Shown here one piece after another: positions 18,389 through 28,890 of a stretch of 64,000 nt of DNA; the first letter of the stretch is position 1, and each line of letters starts with the position of its first letter. Source of the DNA: Nostoc piscinale CENA21 (GTDB lineage: Bacteria > Cyanobacteriota > Cyanobacteriia > Cyanobacteriales > Nostocaceae); assembly GCF_001298445.1 (NCBI RefSeq), contig NZ_CP012036.1, positions 7,007,525 through 7,071,524 of the forward strand. The letters run 5' to 3'. The notes under the pieces were generated by a model. That model did no database searches and was not told where the DNA came from. It worked only from the letters and a program-made list of their open reading frames with translations. Both the position numbers and the translations under genes were made by a program.

Positions 18389-18823
18389 ATGAATAAACCT
18401 ATATTTCATTTGGCTTTTCCTGTGAGTGATATCCAACAGACAAAAGCCTATTATGTCGATGGTTTGGGCTGTATTCCAGGACGGGAAAACCCCCATGCTT
18501 TGATTCTCAATCTTTATGGTCATCAACTGGTAGCGCACACTACCAAAGAACCTCTTACAAGGCAACGGACGATATATCCTAGACACTTTGGGTTAATCTT
18601 TACTAAAGAAGGTGACTGGGAAAGTTTGTTAGAAACAGCACAAAAGCACCAACTGTTATTTCGAGAAGAAGCTAAAGATCGCTTTGTGGGTTCACCTTTA
18701 GAACATCGGACTTTCTTTTTAGAAGATCCTTTTTATAATTTGTTGGAGTTTAAATATTATCGCTACCCAGAGGCGATTTTTGGGAGTTATGAGGAGTATA
18801 CCCAAATTGGCGATCGCGCTTAA
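18389..18823 (+). CDS. VOC (glyoxalase/bleomycin-resistance) superfamily protein
   Basis: The 144-residue protein begins MNKPIFHLAFPVSDIQQTKA, the usual first strand of the vicinal-oxygen-chelate fold, and has the paired half FFLEDPFYNLLEFKYY. Possible metal ligands are the His in IFHLAF, the Gln/His in YGHQLVAH, the His in YPRHFGLIF and the Glu in LLEFK. Homologues are called dioxygenase-like; the substrate is unknown. It stands alone, divergent from the DUF92 gene and convergent with the lipase gene. Confidence 0.85.
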   Translation: MNKPIFHLAFPVSDIQQTKAYYVDGLGCIPGRENPHALILNLYGHQLVAHTTKEPLTRQRTIYPRHFGLIFTKEGDWESLLETAQKHQLLFREEAKDRFVGSPLEHRTFFLEDPFYNLLEFKYYRYPEAIFGSYEEYTQIGDRA

Positions 18824-18891
18824 TTAGGACTTACCCATAAAAACTAAAATCCAGATTGGGTAAGGTTGTAAGCATCTAAAACCCTTACACC

Positions 18892-19545
18892 CTATACCCT
18901 TTCACCCCTAAACCCAGTCTCAACCGACAATTTCTGCGAGTAATTCCTAATGGGTTCCGCTAAGGCTGTGGCGACTGCGGCTAAACTCCTAGAATCGGTT
19001 AACATCCAAGGATGCGATGCTACTGGGATAATTACCTCTGTACCTATGGGCATTTGGGAACTGTTGGCTGGGACAATCATCAAATCATAAGGTGTCCAAA
19101 TTGATGTAAAGTTCAACTGCTTCAAAATCACAGCATCCGAATTTAAATCCTTGAGGAAGTTACTGTGAGTACGCATTTGTTCACAACCAGGCCGCCAAGA
19201 ACCATAAGCAACATAAGTTCCATTATGAGGTGATGAAATGGTAATCAACCGTTGCACACGCTCAATACCTCCCAGTCGTTGGACATAATAACGACTGACA
19301 ATGCCGCCCATGCTGAAACCTATTATATCCAGTGCTTGCTCTGGCTCAAAGGTTGCGGCAATATAATCAGCTACTTGCTGCGCCAACACATCAAGACCAA
19401 CTACGCCATTATTAGGTACTAAATTCACAGCATATACAGACCAACCTTTGTCTTGTAAGTAATTTCTCATTTTGCGGAATACTGCTTCTGTATCTCCAAT
19501 CCCGTGTATTAATAAGACGGGGTTGTACTTTTGATTGGTGTTCAT
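18892..19545 (-). CDS. Alpha/beta-hydrolase, triacylglycerol lipase-like
   Basis: The 217-residue protein opens with NPVLLIHGIGDTEAVFRKMR, the oxyanion-hole strand of lipases, and has the nucleophile elbow IIGFSMGGIVSRYYVQ (Ser near residue 98). A late Asp/His pair is likely in the SHPWML region near the end. It fits the PGAP1/LipA-like group that releases acyl chains from lipids or esters. No signal peptide is seen, so a cytoplasmic place is likely. A gene of this type is common in Nostoc genomes. Confidence 0.87.
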   Translation of the reverse strand: MNTNQKYNPVLLIHGIGDTEAVFRKMRNYLQDKGWSVYAVNLVPNNGVVGLDVLAQQVADYIAATFEPEQALDIIGFSMGGIVSRYYVQRLGGIERVQRLITISSPHNGTYVAYGSWRPGCEQMRTHSNFLKDLNSDAVILKQLNFTSIWTPYDLMIVPANSSQMPIGTEVIIPVASHPWMLTDSRSLAAVATALAEPIRNYSQKLSVETGFRGERV

Positions 19546-19755
19546 CGCCTAAATTTGCTTGTATTGGTCTGTCACAAATTTTGATTGGTCATATTACCAT
19601 AACTGAGATATTATTTGCTATAAAAAAAATAATACTAATTGACAAATTGAATAGCAAATACTACCTAAGTTTATCAGATGCAAGAATTTGGAGCGAAGCC
19701 AGAAAGTGATCAATCAATTCAATACAAACAATTGTTAGCATCAAAAAAGATTCCG

Positions 19756-20666
19756 CTAGTTGTTAAGCTTCAACTCAGGGTAATCTATAAGAACTGAGGG
19801 AAATATTTTAGAAAATAATTGAACACGAATGCGATTGTATAAAAATGAAGATTGAGTGGTAAATTTTCTGGAAATTCTTTGAAAACGGTTGCGTTCTCCT
19901 TCAATAATACTTTGTTGATGGAAGTATTGTGCTTTAGCTTCTAAAGTAGATTGACCTTTACTGATTCTAATTCTTTCAATTCTATCATCAAAAAAATCTA
20001 AGCCATTCATCTCACTTTGATAAATTGGAAATTCACTCTTCACTGCTGCTAAAGCCATTGCATAAGTTGGGTGTTTATGCATTCCCAAAATATCAGCATA
20101 AATCGCTAATTCACCCCAAATTTTTAAAAAATTCAAGTTCGCGTCCTTCAGAGGCATTGATGACAAATAAAAACTCGTTGATGAATTTTAATTCTGGAGA
20201 ATCAATATCAATACCTATTTTACGCGCCATTTTTTCGATAACATACTTTTTATGTTGAAGCTTAGGTGAGTTAGGATTTCTATTGAACTCTTCTTGAATG
20301 TGTTTTTGTAAATTTCCACAGCTACGAGCTGTTAAACCGGGAAGAAATTCTAGAGTTTTAGGAACTGAAGCACAAATTCTTACATCTGCGTCTAAATACA
20401 TTACAGAGGGAGATATAGAAAGAGCCTGCCAAATGGCAAATCTTCTCTCGTGATAAGGCAATACTCCTCGATATGAATGCTTGACTGCCAGTACATTAAG
20501 ATTTTTTTTTAAATATCTGAGGTCTATCACTATAAATAACAAAGGGAGAACCTGGAGCAAATTGCTCCAAATCTTGTGCAAGAAGTTTTGCCATCAGATT
20601 ATATTTCTCACCGAAGGCAGATGTACAGAAACAGAGAGAACCGATGTTTTTGCTGATTTCAACCAT
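19756..20666 (-). pseudogene. Glycosyltransferase-like (GT-A) gene with two frameshifts
   Basis: The start at 20666 reads MVEISKNIGSLCFCTSAFGE and runs to a frame break in a run of nine A on the coding strand (T9 at 20502-20510). The next frame contains HSYRGVLPYHERRFAIWQAL and VMYLDADVRI, a DxD motif for metal and nucleotide-sugar binding. A second break lies at about 20125-20135 in a T6A5 tract, after which IWGELAIYADILGM continues to 19756. Removing one base at each site gives one 302-residue protein. Both breaks are +1 in homopolymers, so errors are as likely as decay. The gene is AT-rich and isolated, perhaps horizontally acquired. Confidence 0.7.
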
Positions 20667-21192
20667 AGTTTAACTATATTCATCTGATTAATTACGTTAT
20701 AATGTATACATTATTTTAGGGTTTTGCATACAGTAAATATTCTGATAAAAAAATTGTAAAACTATTGAAATATAAAGTTTTTAGACTGAAATCATTAATT
20801 GTAAGACTCTGTATATCCCTCTAAATTGATACTTGAGTAAAAGTTTGTCATGAGTTAAAGCATTTCTCTATAAGAAATAACCTAAAAAGAATTCCGAAGT
20901 CGGTGGTCAAAATTTTTCAATTGAATTCTACAATGTTAATTTTTGTTAAGTAAACTTTCATAATCTTGCTTATGGTAACGGTAAAATTTAATAATGAGTC
21001 TTGATATATACAGGCTGCAAGTGCCTGCAAAATCAAGAACATTTGCTCTGTAGTCTTACGCCAGTGTTACTCAAACACTCAACTATCAAGCTAGTCAAAG
21101 TCATAGTATGGCGCAAAGAAATGTAGCATTAGGCTGCAATTTTTAACATTAAGGTCAGATTTACAGAAATATAGAAGGCAGGAGAAATTCTA
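20667..21192. other. AT-rich intergenic region
   Basis: 526 bp between divergent genes. No ORF, clear repeat or RNA family was recognised. It contains the promoter side of the small gene at 21193; an ATAGAAGGCAGGAG segment just before that start could act as its ribosome-binding region. Confidence 0.45.
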
Positions 21193-21631
21193 ATGTTCGG
21201 TTTTATCAAAAATTTAATCGCTGGGATTTTAGGATTCTTGACAGGTTTGCTCCGTGGCAAGAAAAAAAAATGGTGGCTACTACCTGCAATTAGATGAAAG
21301 TGGTGCAGAAGTCAAACCAGCACCCAAACCAGCAGAAGCACCCAAACCCGTAGCTACTTCCAACGGTACAAAAGCAACAGCAGCGCCTGAACCAGCCAAA
21401 AAATCTGCGGCTAAAGCAGTCAAAGCATCCCAAAATGGCAAAGCTGCACCTGCTGAACCAGCCAAAGCACCTGCACCAGTGGTGGCTGCGAAGAAAGAAC
21501 CAGCTATAACTACATTTGCACCCAAATATTTAGCTCCTTCTGGTGCTTCTAATGGTCGTCGCCGTCCAGGAGCAAATATGAGTTCTTTCTTAGATATGGC
21601 AAGTCAAGTTAAAACTCCTAACCAAGCTTAG
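21193..21631 (+). CDS. Small Ala/Pro/Lys-rich protein with amphipathic N-terminus (frameshifted)
   Basis: The start at 21193 reads MFGFIKNLIAGILGFLTGLL, then meets a run of nine A (21262-21270). In the given sequence the frame stops soon after (WWLLPAI). With one A less it continues GKKKNGGYYLQLDESGAEVK and an Ala/Pro/Lys-rich linker to a conserved-looking end (RRRPGANMSSFLDMASQV), 145 residues in all. The first 20 residues could insert in or lie on a membrane. Proteins with the same start and end are known from other heterocystous cyanobacteria as hypothetical; the role is unknown. The gene is convergent with the TPR gene, with only 4 bp between. Confidence 0.7.
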
Positions 21632-21635
21632 TGAT

Positions 21636-22728
21636 TTAATTTTGACTGTCAGCGATCGCCAAGCATTTATTAAACACCAATCCGCTATACAACTGAAAAG
21701 CAGCATCCCAATTCGTCGGTTCTCGACGCATTAAATTGATATTGGGTGTGATATTGCTTAACATTTCCGTTTGATCTAGAATCGTCTCCGCAAAAGGTGT
21801 GAAATCTGACCAAAGCTTCACTTGTGGCAGATGCTGTTCTAGCCAGTTAATTACTTTATTCCAGTTAATTCTGATGGTATTTTGACTAGCTAGAGCAGCA
21901 ATTTCTACACCTTGTTGAAAATCATAACTTTGATCAGACAGTCGCAGAATGCAACGCCGCCCAGGTAAATGTAAATCACAAAACTGAGCGTAATCTTGGG
22001 TTTGAGTTTTTCGCTCTAGCTTATGGCGAGCATTAGTATCGACAACTTCTTCAAAAATTGGTAATAGTCCCGCGACTCTAGCTTGCACTTCTGACCAATT
22101 AAAAGTTAGAGAACCCAGTTGATGAGTTTGGTTGCGACAAACAACCGTAGCTTGTGTACCAGATTCCGAAAAATATTCAACTTGATAAACTTGTATTTGT
22201 TGGACTGCACTGATTGTTGACCAAAAGCAAGGAATTCCCGCAGCTTGTAGCTGTTCACCATAGAATTTTAATTTTCCCACTTGGCCATAGCGATAGACTC
22301 TCCAACTGCGGCTGGGGAGAATTAGTCTGGCTGTATAGGTGTCTAGCTGCATAATTTGAGCAAATTGGGCTGCAACTGTTGACTTTTCTTGATTAGTCAA
22401 AGGCTCTAAAACAAGTATCCCTGGCTCATTACTGTTAGGTTCGGCTGTGGCTTTAGCAATGGCGCGTTGTCTTTGTTCTTGTTCAACTTCTTTGAGGCGT
22501 TGTAAACCTTGGCGTGCTTGCGAAACTATTTTCGAGTTAGTTGTACTCCGCAATAACTGACGATAAATTTTTTTCAGCGTCTTGTTGCTTATGAGATACT
22601 TCATAAAGTCTGGCAATATAAAATTGCACCCAAGGATTATCCGGTGATTCTTTGGACAACTGCTGGAGTAGTTTAGCAGCAGTGTGATAATCTTTACGGT
22701 CAAAAGCGATCGCAACTCGCTCAATCAT
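21636..22728 (-). CDS. TPR-containing protein, function unknown (frameshifted)
   Basis: Start at 22728 (MIERVAIAFDRKDYHTAAKL), giving a TPR-type helical N-terminus (NPWVQFYIARLYEVSHKQQD). The first frame stops at 22537. With one base less in the T7 run at 22567-22573 it continues KIYRQLLRSTTNSKIVSQAR and a C-terminal region of about 250 residues with TYTARLILPSRSWRVYRYG. The total would be 363 residues. The C-terminal part appears cyanobacteria-specific, with no known function. The start is 51 bp behind the rsmE stop, so co-transcription with rsmE is likely. Confidence 0.75.
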
Positions 22729-22779
22729 AGTTTGTTTCCCTGCATCCCGCCTTGAGTTTTGGAAGCGGCTTATTATCAT

Positions 22780-23499
22780 TTATACTTCACAGGCTGCGGT
22801 AACTAAGGATAAAGCAACGATGGGTGCAGTGATAGCGCGGAGAACTCGACGACCGAGGGATACAGCTTGAAAGCCAGAAGCGATCGCATTTGCAATTTCT
22901 GTTTCTGTCCATCCACCTTCGGGGCCTGTAGCAATAATTAGTTCGCTGTCGTTTGTCATTTGTCCTTTGTTTGGTAAGCAGTTGAGGAGGTGGGGATAGT
23001 TACCCCGCGCTTCACAGATATACTTATGACCATTGACTGTTGACAAAGCCTCCCTAAAAGCAACTGGTTCTAAAATTGTGGGGACAAAAGCGCGTTCCGA
23101 TTGTTCAGCCGCTTCAGCTGCAATCCGCCGCCAACGTTCGAGTTTTTGCGGACTCGGATGAAGAAGAGTGCGATCGCTAATTACCGGGGCAATACAAGTT
23201 ACACCAATTTCCGTACAGCAACGCACAACTTCATCAAAGCCACTGCCTTTGGGCAACGCAATCATTAGTGTAATTGTTATGGGCAATTCTGTAGTTACGG
23301 AAAGAGTTTCTAAAACCTGAGCTTGTTTTCCTGTTAGCTGGGTTAACCACCATTTACCCATTCCGTCCATTGCAATAAAGCGATCGCCCTCACGCAAACG
23401 CAAGACTCGCCCCAGATAATGTAGTTGTTGGGGTGTCAGTAAAATTTGGTCTTGTTGAAATTGAGCAGGTGCGATCGCGATTCGTTGTAGTTGAGCCAT
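22780..23499 (-). CDS. rsmE: 16S rRNA (uracil-1498-N3)-methyltransferase
   Basis: RsmE methylates U1498 of 16S rRNA in the assembled small subunit using SAM. The 239-residue protein has the N-terminal PUA-like part (LTPQQLHYLGRVLRLREGDRF) and the SPOUT-class trefoil knot: IATGPEGGWTETEI and SLGRRVLRAITAPIVAL. The segment RIAAEAAEQSERAFVP is also a family hallmark. The usual LRxETA is LRAITA here, a small deviation. It is followed by the TPR gene on the same strand. Confidence 0.95.
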   Translation of the reverse strand: MAQLQRIAIAPAQFQQDQILLTPQQLHYLGRVLRLREGDRFIAMDGMGKWWLTQLTGKQAQVLETLSVTTELPITITLMIALPKGSGFDEVVRCCTEIGVTCIAPVISDRTLLHPSPQKLERWRRIAAEAAEQSERAFVPTILEPVAFREALSTVNGHKYICEARGNYPHLLNCLPNKGQMTNDSELIIATGPEGGWTETEIANAIASGFQAVSLGRRVLRAITAPIVALSLVTAACEV

Positions 23500-23589
23500 G
23501 CTATTTGTTTGTGAACAGAGAAAACAAGCAACAATCTGTGTAATTTATTATTGACGCTAAACTTTTCCCTGAAAAGCAACTAACAATAA

Positions 23590-24960
23590 TTAGACAATCC
23601 CTGCACCGGATGCAGCCTTCAACTTTATTTGCTTGATTTCCACCTTCAGTCCATTTTCAGGACGTAATGTAATTGAAGGCTGAGGCACAATGGGGTATCC
23701 TGGCACTAAATCTATTTGGAAGCTTTGAGCAATAGTCGCTAATAATAAAGCCGCTTCCATCTGCGCGAAACCTTTACCAATACAAATTCTCGGCCCATCA
23801 CCAAAAGGAATATACACTCCTTTGGGCAGTTGTTTTTCTAACTCTTCTGTCCAACGTTCGGGTTGAAAAGCTTCAGCATTTTCAAAATATTTTGGATGAC
23901 GGTGCATTACCCATTGGCTAATCATAATTGATGTACCTTGGGGAATTTCGTAATCGCCAATTTGTGTATCTACTGCGGCTTCTCGTCCCATCAAAGATAC
24001 GGGAGGATATAACCGCATTGATTCTTTGATGACTTGCTGGGTATAAACTAACTTGCCTAAATTTTCTAATGTTGGTAACTTTCCTTGCAATACTTGATCA
24101 AGTTCTGACTGTAATTTTTGCCGGACTTCAGGATTTTGTGCCAAAAGCATCCATGTCCAAGATAAAGTATTGGCTGTAGTTTCGTGACCTGCCAACATTA
24201 ACGTAGCGACTTCATCCCGCAGTAATTTATCATCCATTTGTTGACCTGTTTGTTCATCTTTTGCTTCCATTAACATCGTCAACAAATCATGAGTTTTTTC
24301 TTGGCTATGGCGACGCTCTTGAATCAGTTTGTCAATCGCTTCGTTCATCTGGGTAATAGCACGACGATAATTGATGTTTTCTGGTCTGGGAAACCACTCC
24401 CACACCAGAAAATTCTGCTTCCGCTTACTCTCAAACCAGTGCATTGCAATATCAAGTGCATTAGCTACAACCTTGGCTTCACCTGCATCCACCTCAGCAC
24501 TAAATATGCACTTCATGACAATTTCTAACGTCAACTGCATCATATCTGCATGAATATCACGAGTTTCGCCATCACGCCAGGTTTGTAACATTTGGTTGGC
24601 ATACTCCACCATAATTTGGCTATATCCATTAATTCGTTTTTGGTGAAATACTGGTTGAGCGAGACGACGTTGCCACAACCAAGATTCTCCTTCTGCTGTT
24701 AATAAACCTTCTCCTAAAAGAGTTTTTAAACTACGTAAACCTCGACTTTTAATAAAATCTTGACGATTTTTGAGAACTTCTTCGATGTAGTCAGGATTAG
24801 TTACTAAACACGCAGGTGTTAACCCCAACTGCAAAGGAACAATATCACCATAATCACGACAGCGACTGAGAAACCCTAATGGGTCTTGTCCCAGTTCTAG
24901 TAAATGACCAACAATAGAATTAACTGGTGGTGCTGATAACTCAAATACATCTTTAGACAT
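23590..24960 (-). CDS. Cytochrome P450
   Basis: The 456-residue haem monooxygenase has all P450 marks: I-helix LMLAGHETTANTLSW, ExxR in IKESMRLYPP, and the cysteine loop PFGDGPRICIGKGFAQ holding the haem thiolate. The N-terminus is soluble (MSKDVFELSAPP), with no membrane anchor. The sequence resembles cyanobacterial CYP110-like and CYP102-like fatty-acid or terpene hydroxylases. Electron donors and substrate are not indicated by the neighbours. It is transcribed alone, 90 bp upstream of rsmE on the same strand. Confidence 0.93.
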   Translation of the reverse strand: MSKDVFELSAPPVNSIVGHLLELGQDPLGFLSRCRDYGDIVPLQLGLTPACLVTNPDYIEEVLKNRQDFIKSRGLRSLKTLLGEGLLTAEGESWLWQRRLAQPVFHQKRINGYSQIMVEYANQMLQTWRDGETRDIHADMMQLTLEIVMKCIFSAEVDAGEAKVVANALDIAMHWFESKRKQNFLVWEWFPRPENINYRRAITQMNEAIDKLIQERRHSQEKTHDLLTMLMEAKDEQTGQQMDDKLLRDEVATLMLAGHETTANTLSWTWMLLAQNPEVRQKLQSELDQVLQGKLPTLENLGKLVYTQQVIKESMRLYPPVSLMGREAAVDTQIGDYEIPQGTSIMISQWVMHRHPKYFENAEAFQPERWTEELEKQLPKGVYIPFGDGPRICIGKGFAQMEAALLLATIAQSFQIDLVPGYPIVPQPSITLRPENGLKVEIKQIKLKAASGAGIV

Positions 24961-25183
24961 AAAACATCTCTGGTAGTTTGTATCTCTTCAAGAAGATTAG
25001 TGCAGTTAATGTATAAAAATCCTCCTGAAAAAGATAGATTTAACTATATCTCTAAACCAAAAAATCTCTCACTTCTGAGAAGTCTAAAATCTTATTGTTC
25101 TCAGCATATTTCTTCACACTACATCACACATACCGAGGCACGAGTAATTCCTGATTTGTTATGATTTTTGCGAGTGTTTAAGG

Positions 25184-25212
25184 AGGCAGGAGACAGAATG
25201 TCTGCCTTTTTT
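25184..25212 (+). terminator. Rho-independent terminator, perhaps of an unannotated small RNA
   Basis: AGGCAG...CTGCCT with an inner ACA/TGT pair, followed by TTTTTT. There is no plus-strand gene upstream, since the P450 gene reads away, so it may end a short RNA from the 24961-25183 gap. Confidence 0.5.
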
Positions 25213-25283
25213 GTCTAGTAGGGTGCGCTAATAACTACCAAAGCCAAAATCCAGTGAAACAATATCACCAATCAAGTTGAGCG

Positions 25284-27070
25284 ATGACTAGTTTATTGAT
25301 GAATTGGGTTAGCACCCTGAAAATAAATTCGCTCTTATTAGTTCTGTCAACATTGTTACCAATATTGGGAATTAATACATCAGCAAAAGCAGCAGAACGA
25401 GTTTATCTTTCATATTCAGTTTTAGAGTTTTCTGTTTCTGTGACTGCTTTAGAAAATTATGCCAAAAAAGGTATTATTGATGATGAATTAGCAATTTATC
25501 AGCAATATATTCCTCCACAACAGTTTCAAGAATTACGAAGTATTTTAATTACCCCTGTAAAATCTAGTCCGGCGGTAGTGTCACAATTTCTTTCGACACC
25601 ACAAGGAGAATTTTTACTCCGCCGTTTTACCGAAGTTATTCAAAATAAATCGCCGCAAACGCAACCAATATTAGATGAAATGCGTTCGGCGTTAATTCTC
25701 GCAGTTGCAGAATCAGAAGGATTAACGTTATTAAATCTGTTACGCAAATATCCGGCTAACAGTATTCGGATTGATTTAGGGCGTAGTTTTAAAATCGCCA
25801 CAGAACTAGAAAATTTAGTTCAAGCCACTAATCAAGCGATCGCCACAGTTACAAAAAAAATCTAATCTAGAAGCTATTACAATCCCCAAGCCGAGTAACT
25901 TCTCACAATTACCCGATTTGCAAAAACCGGGAAGCTTAAAGTCACAAAAGTATACATTAAATTATTTTGACTCCGCCCGTAACCGTACATTATTAACTAA
26001 TATTTATCTTCCTAATCTTTTAACTCCTGCACCAGTAATTGTAATTTCGCATGGTTTGGGTACAGATAGTAGTAATTTTCAATATTTAGCTACTCATTTA
26101 GCTTCTTATGGGTTTGCGGTAGTTGTTCCCAATCATCCAGGGAGTGATCCAAAACAACTGCGATCGCAACTTCCAGAACAAGCTACGCAATTAGTCACCG
26201 CCGATGAATTTCAAAACCGACCTTTAGATATTAAATATATCTTGAATCAGCTAGAAAAAAGTGACAAATCTGATGCTCGATTTAAAGGTAAACTCAACTT
26301 ACAACAAGTAGGCGTTATTGGTCATTCTTTAGGTGGTTATACAGCCCTGGCTTTAGCAGGTGCGAAAATTAATTTTACCCAACTCAAACAAGATTGTACA
26401 ACTGAGGCACTGCGCCAAACCTGGAATATGTCTTTATTATTTCAGTGTCGCGCCCTGGAACTGCCAAACCAATCTGTTAATGACAATTTACAAGATAATA
26501 GGGTAAAAGCTGCGATCGCTATTAACCCAATTACCAGTTCTATTTTTGGCAAAACTGGTTTAAGCCAAATCAAAACACCAGTAATGATTGTTGCTAGTAG
26601 CAATGATACAGTGGCACCAGCTTTGTTTGAGCAAATTTTACCTTTTTCTTGGTTAACCAATTCTCAAAAATATCTTGTCACTCTTATCGGTGGAACTCAT
26701 TTTTCGACTATTGGTGATGGAAACCCCGCATCTGGACAAATAGCATTACCTACTGATGTAGTTGGCGATGTTTTACAAGCGCGGCGTTACATTAATGCTT
26801 TCAGTGTGCCGTTTTTTCAGACTTATATTGCAAAAAAGCCACATTATATCTCTTATCTCCATCCTGCTTACGCCCAAAAAAATTTCTAGTCTCACTTTGG
26901 GTTTAAATTTGGTTCAGTCTCTCAGTCCGTTTGAATTATCTCAAGTTATTAGTGCGGAATTTGATAACACTAAACGCTTAAAAAAAAAACTACCTTATTC
27001 CATAGCCCATTTTGGGTTTTGGTTGTTAAATATTGGCGTGTCGTTACTATATGTGATGATTTTTTGGTGA
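25284..27070 (+). CDS. DUF1400 plus alpha/beta-hydrolase (two frameshifts)
   Basis: The first frame (25284-25865) has a signal peptide ending TSAKA and the DUF1400 domain (AERVYLSYSVLEFSVSVTAL). It stops in an A8 run at 25853-25860. With one A less the reading continues KKSNLEAITIPKPSNFSQLP into the hydrolase (25918 on), with VIVISHGLGTDSSNF, the nucleophile elbow VIGHSLGGYTA and a late GGTHFSTIGD His. A third break in an A7 run at 26876-26882 ends it at 26889; one A less adds SLTLGLNLVQSLSPFELSQV. The end is 27070, or 27005 if the A10 run at 26980-26989 is also one too long. Secreted cyanobacterial hydrolases of this kind act on unknown esters. Confidence 0.8.
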
Positions 27071-27086
27071 CAATAATATCATGATG

Positions 27087-27121
27087 AAAAACACCCGATT
27101 TATTCAGAAGTCGGGTGTTTT
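27087..27121. terminator. Bidirectional rho-independent terminator
   Basis: AAAACACCCGA pairs with TCGGGTGTTTT (11 bp) around a 12-base loop. It has A- and T-runs on the two flanks, between the hydrolase gene and msrB, which converge here. Confidence 0.85.
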
Positions 27122-27139
27122 GTAGTTAATTTGTGCTAG

Positions 27140-27547
27140 TTAAGCCGGAATAAATTTCAACGACACACCATTCATACAATAACGCTGACCTGTAGGCGCA
27201 GGGCCATCAGGAAATACATGGCCTAGATGTCCACCACAACGACGACAATGAACTTCTATGCGGGTCATAAATAATGAACGATCCACAGTAGTAGCGATCG
27301 CACCTTCAATTGGTTGAAAGAAACTTGGCCAGCCAGTACCACTATTAAACTTGGTATCAGATTTAAACAGTGGTAAGTCACAAGCTGCACACACATAAGT
27401 ACCCTGTGCATACTCTTTATCAAGGGGACTGGTAAAAGCACGTTCAGTTCCATGTTTACGCAAAACACGAAACTGTTCTGGTGTTAAAATACTGCGCCAT
27501 TCATCTTCAGATTTGGTAACTTCAAACTCAGTATTAGAACTTGCCAC
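27140..27547 (-). CDS. msrB: Peptide-methionine (R)-S-oxide reductase
   Basis: MsrB reduces methionine-R-sulfoxide in proteins and so repairs oxidative damage. The 135-residue protein has the two zinc CxxC pairs (CAACDLPLF and CRRCGGHLGHVF), the GTGWPSF substrate loop and the catalytic cysteine in RYCMNGVSLKF. The N-terminus (WRSILTPEQFRVLRKHGTE) is standard. No signal peptide, hence cytoplasmic. It is convergent with the hydrolase gene across a shared terminator. Confidence 0.96.
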   Translation of the reverse strand: MASSNTEFEVTKSEDEWRSILTPEQFRVLRKHGTERAFTSPLDKEYAQGTYVCAACDLPLFKSDTKFNSGTGWPSFFQPIEGAIATTVDRSLFMTRIEVHCRRCGGHLGHVFPDGPAPTGQRYCMNGVSLKFIPA

Positions 27548-27816
27548 GATTTCTGTCCTCGGATTAATAAACTGGGATAATAAGGCTGCACCTGTTAATA
27601 CGGCGCTTGCCTCTAAAAAATAACGTTTTTTTCATATATCTATTATGAGTTTTTGCTGAATTACATTTCAAGATAACTAGCTATTTCTCATTCTCAGTCA
27701 CACAAGCTGGCTTTTTCACTGTAATCATACTTCTACGCAAAATCTTACAGCAGATTCAGAGTTTAGGCAGTACAGTGTCAAAATATTAAGTGTAAACTTT
27801 GCCCAAAAACGCAATT

Positions 27817-28101
27817 ATGCCTAAAGCAGTTTGGAACGGTGCAACTTTAGCCGAAAGTGACAATACTATAGTTGTGGAAGGTAATCATTATTTTCCTCCC
27901 GACGCAATTAATAAGCAGTATTTCCAAGACAGTAGCACCCACACCACTTGTCCCTGGAAAGGTGTTGCTAGTTACTACAGCATCGCAGTTGATGGACAGG
28001 TGAATCAAGACGCTGCTTGGTACTATCCCAGTGCCAAGGAAAAAGCTAAAAATATTGAAGGTTACGTCGCTTTCTGGAAAGGCGTAAAAGTCGAAGCTTA
28101 A
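27817..28101 (+). CDS. DUF427 domain protein
   Basis: The chosen ATG gives 94 residues starting MPKAVWNGATLAESDNTIVV. A TTG at 27799 would add six residues but has no advantage. The body shows the DUF427 pattern: VEGNHYFPPDAIN, TTCPWKGVASYYSI and AWYYPSAKEKAKNIEGYVAFW. The family is a small beta-rich fold found in bacteria and fungi; its biochemical role is unknown. It stands as a single gene. Confidence 0.88.
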   Translation: MPKAVWNGATLAESDNTIVVEGNHYFPPDAINKQYFQDSSTHTTCPWKGVASYYSIAVDGQVNQDAAWYYPSAKEKAKNIEGYVAFWKGVKVEA

Positions 28102-28194
28102 TTTGAGATGCTTCCGGCTTATTTGCTGAGACTAGATGATTTACAGAGTTTCAGTGAATAAGCCTTTTTTGTGATGAATCATTGTGTTCTGTGT

Positions 28195-28795
28195 TCAGAT
28201 TATTTCATTTTCTGGCTCAACCAGATCAAAATTGACTTTGTTATATAAATCTTGTAGGGAAATCTCAAAGGGTACAGATGCAAATGCGATCGCCTGATCT
28301 TCTTCATCATACTCACGCAGGTTCCATTGTTTTTTCCCAATCTTAGAAAACTGCTCTACATGAACTCGATATTGGTCAATTAAAGAGATATTCTTGAAAT
28401 GTGGGCATTGTGCGATACGCCGCAAACTTATCCTCATAATCATAATTTTTCGTAGATTTTGATAGCACTTCTACAATAATTTGCGGATTAGTAATAATAT
28501 CTTGGCGATTGTTAAAAAATTCCGGTTCACCTGCGATAATCATCACATCTGAGTATGTATAAATCCGTTTTTGTGATATCCACAAACAGACATCGCCCAC
28601 AAATACTTCATAATTTTGTTGTCTAAATGCAAAATTTAACGCCGAACCAAGGTTCAGTGATATTCGAGCGTGATTAACTGTTCCACCTCCCATTGGAATT
28701 ATTTGTCCATCAATATATTCACTTTTATATTCAGCCTCTTCCTCTAACTGTAAATATTCCTCTGGGGTGTAGTATTGCTGTTGTGTAACTTGCAT
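28195..28795 (-). pseudogene. Uma2 family (DUF820) endonuclease-like gene, frameshifted
   Basis: The start at 28795 reads MQVTQQQYYTPEEYLQLEEE and keeps the PD-(D/E)XK-like core: YIDGQIIPMGGGTVNHAR, DVMIIAGEPEFF, PQIIVEVLSKSTKNYD. The frame stops at 28376 after EYLFN. One base less at about 28380 continues EYLLIDQYRVHVEQFSKIGK to 28195, 199 residues in all, the normal family length. Uma2 genes are very numerous in heterocystous cyanobacteria and often decay; the function is not established. This break is in a short T3, so real decay is more plausible here than at the long homopolymers. Confidence 0.8.
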
Positions 28796-28890
28796 AGCTT
28801 TTACCCATATCTATTCAACAGTTGAACTTGGTTATCTAACAAAAAAGGTGCGTTCTACCATTGCAGAAACACACCTTCAATACTCTGCGT

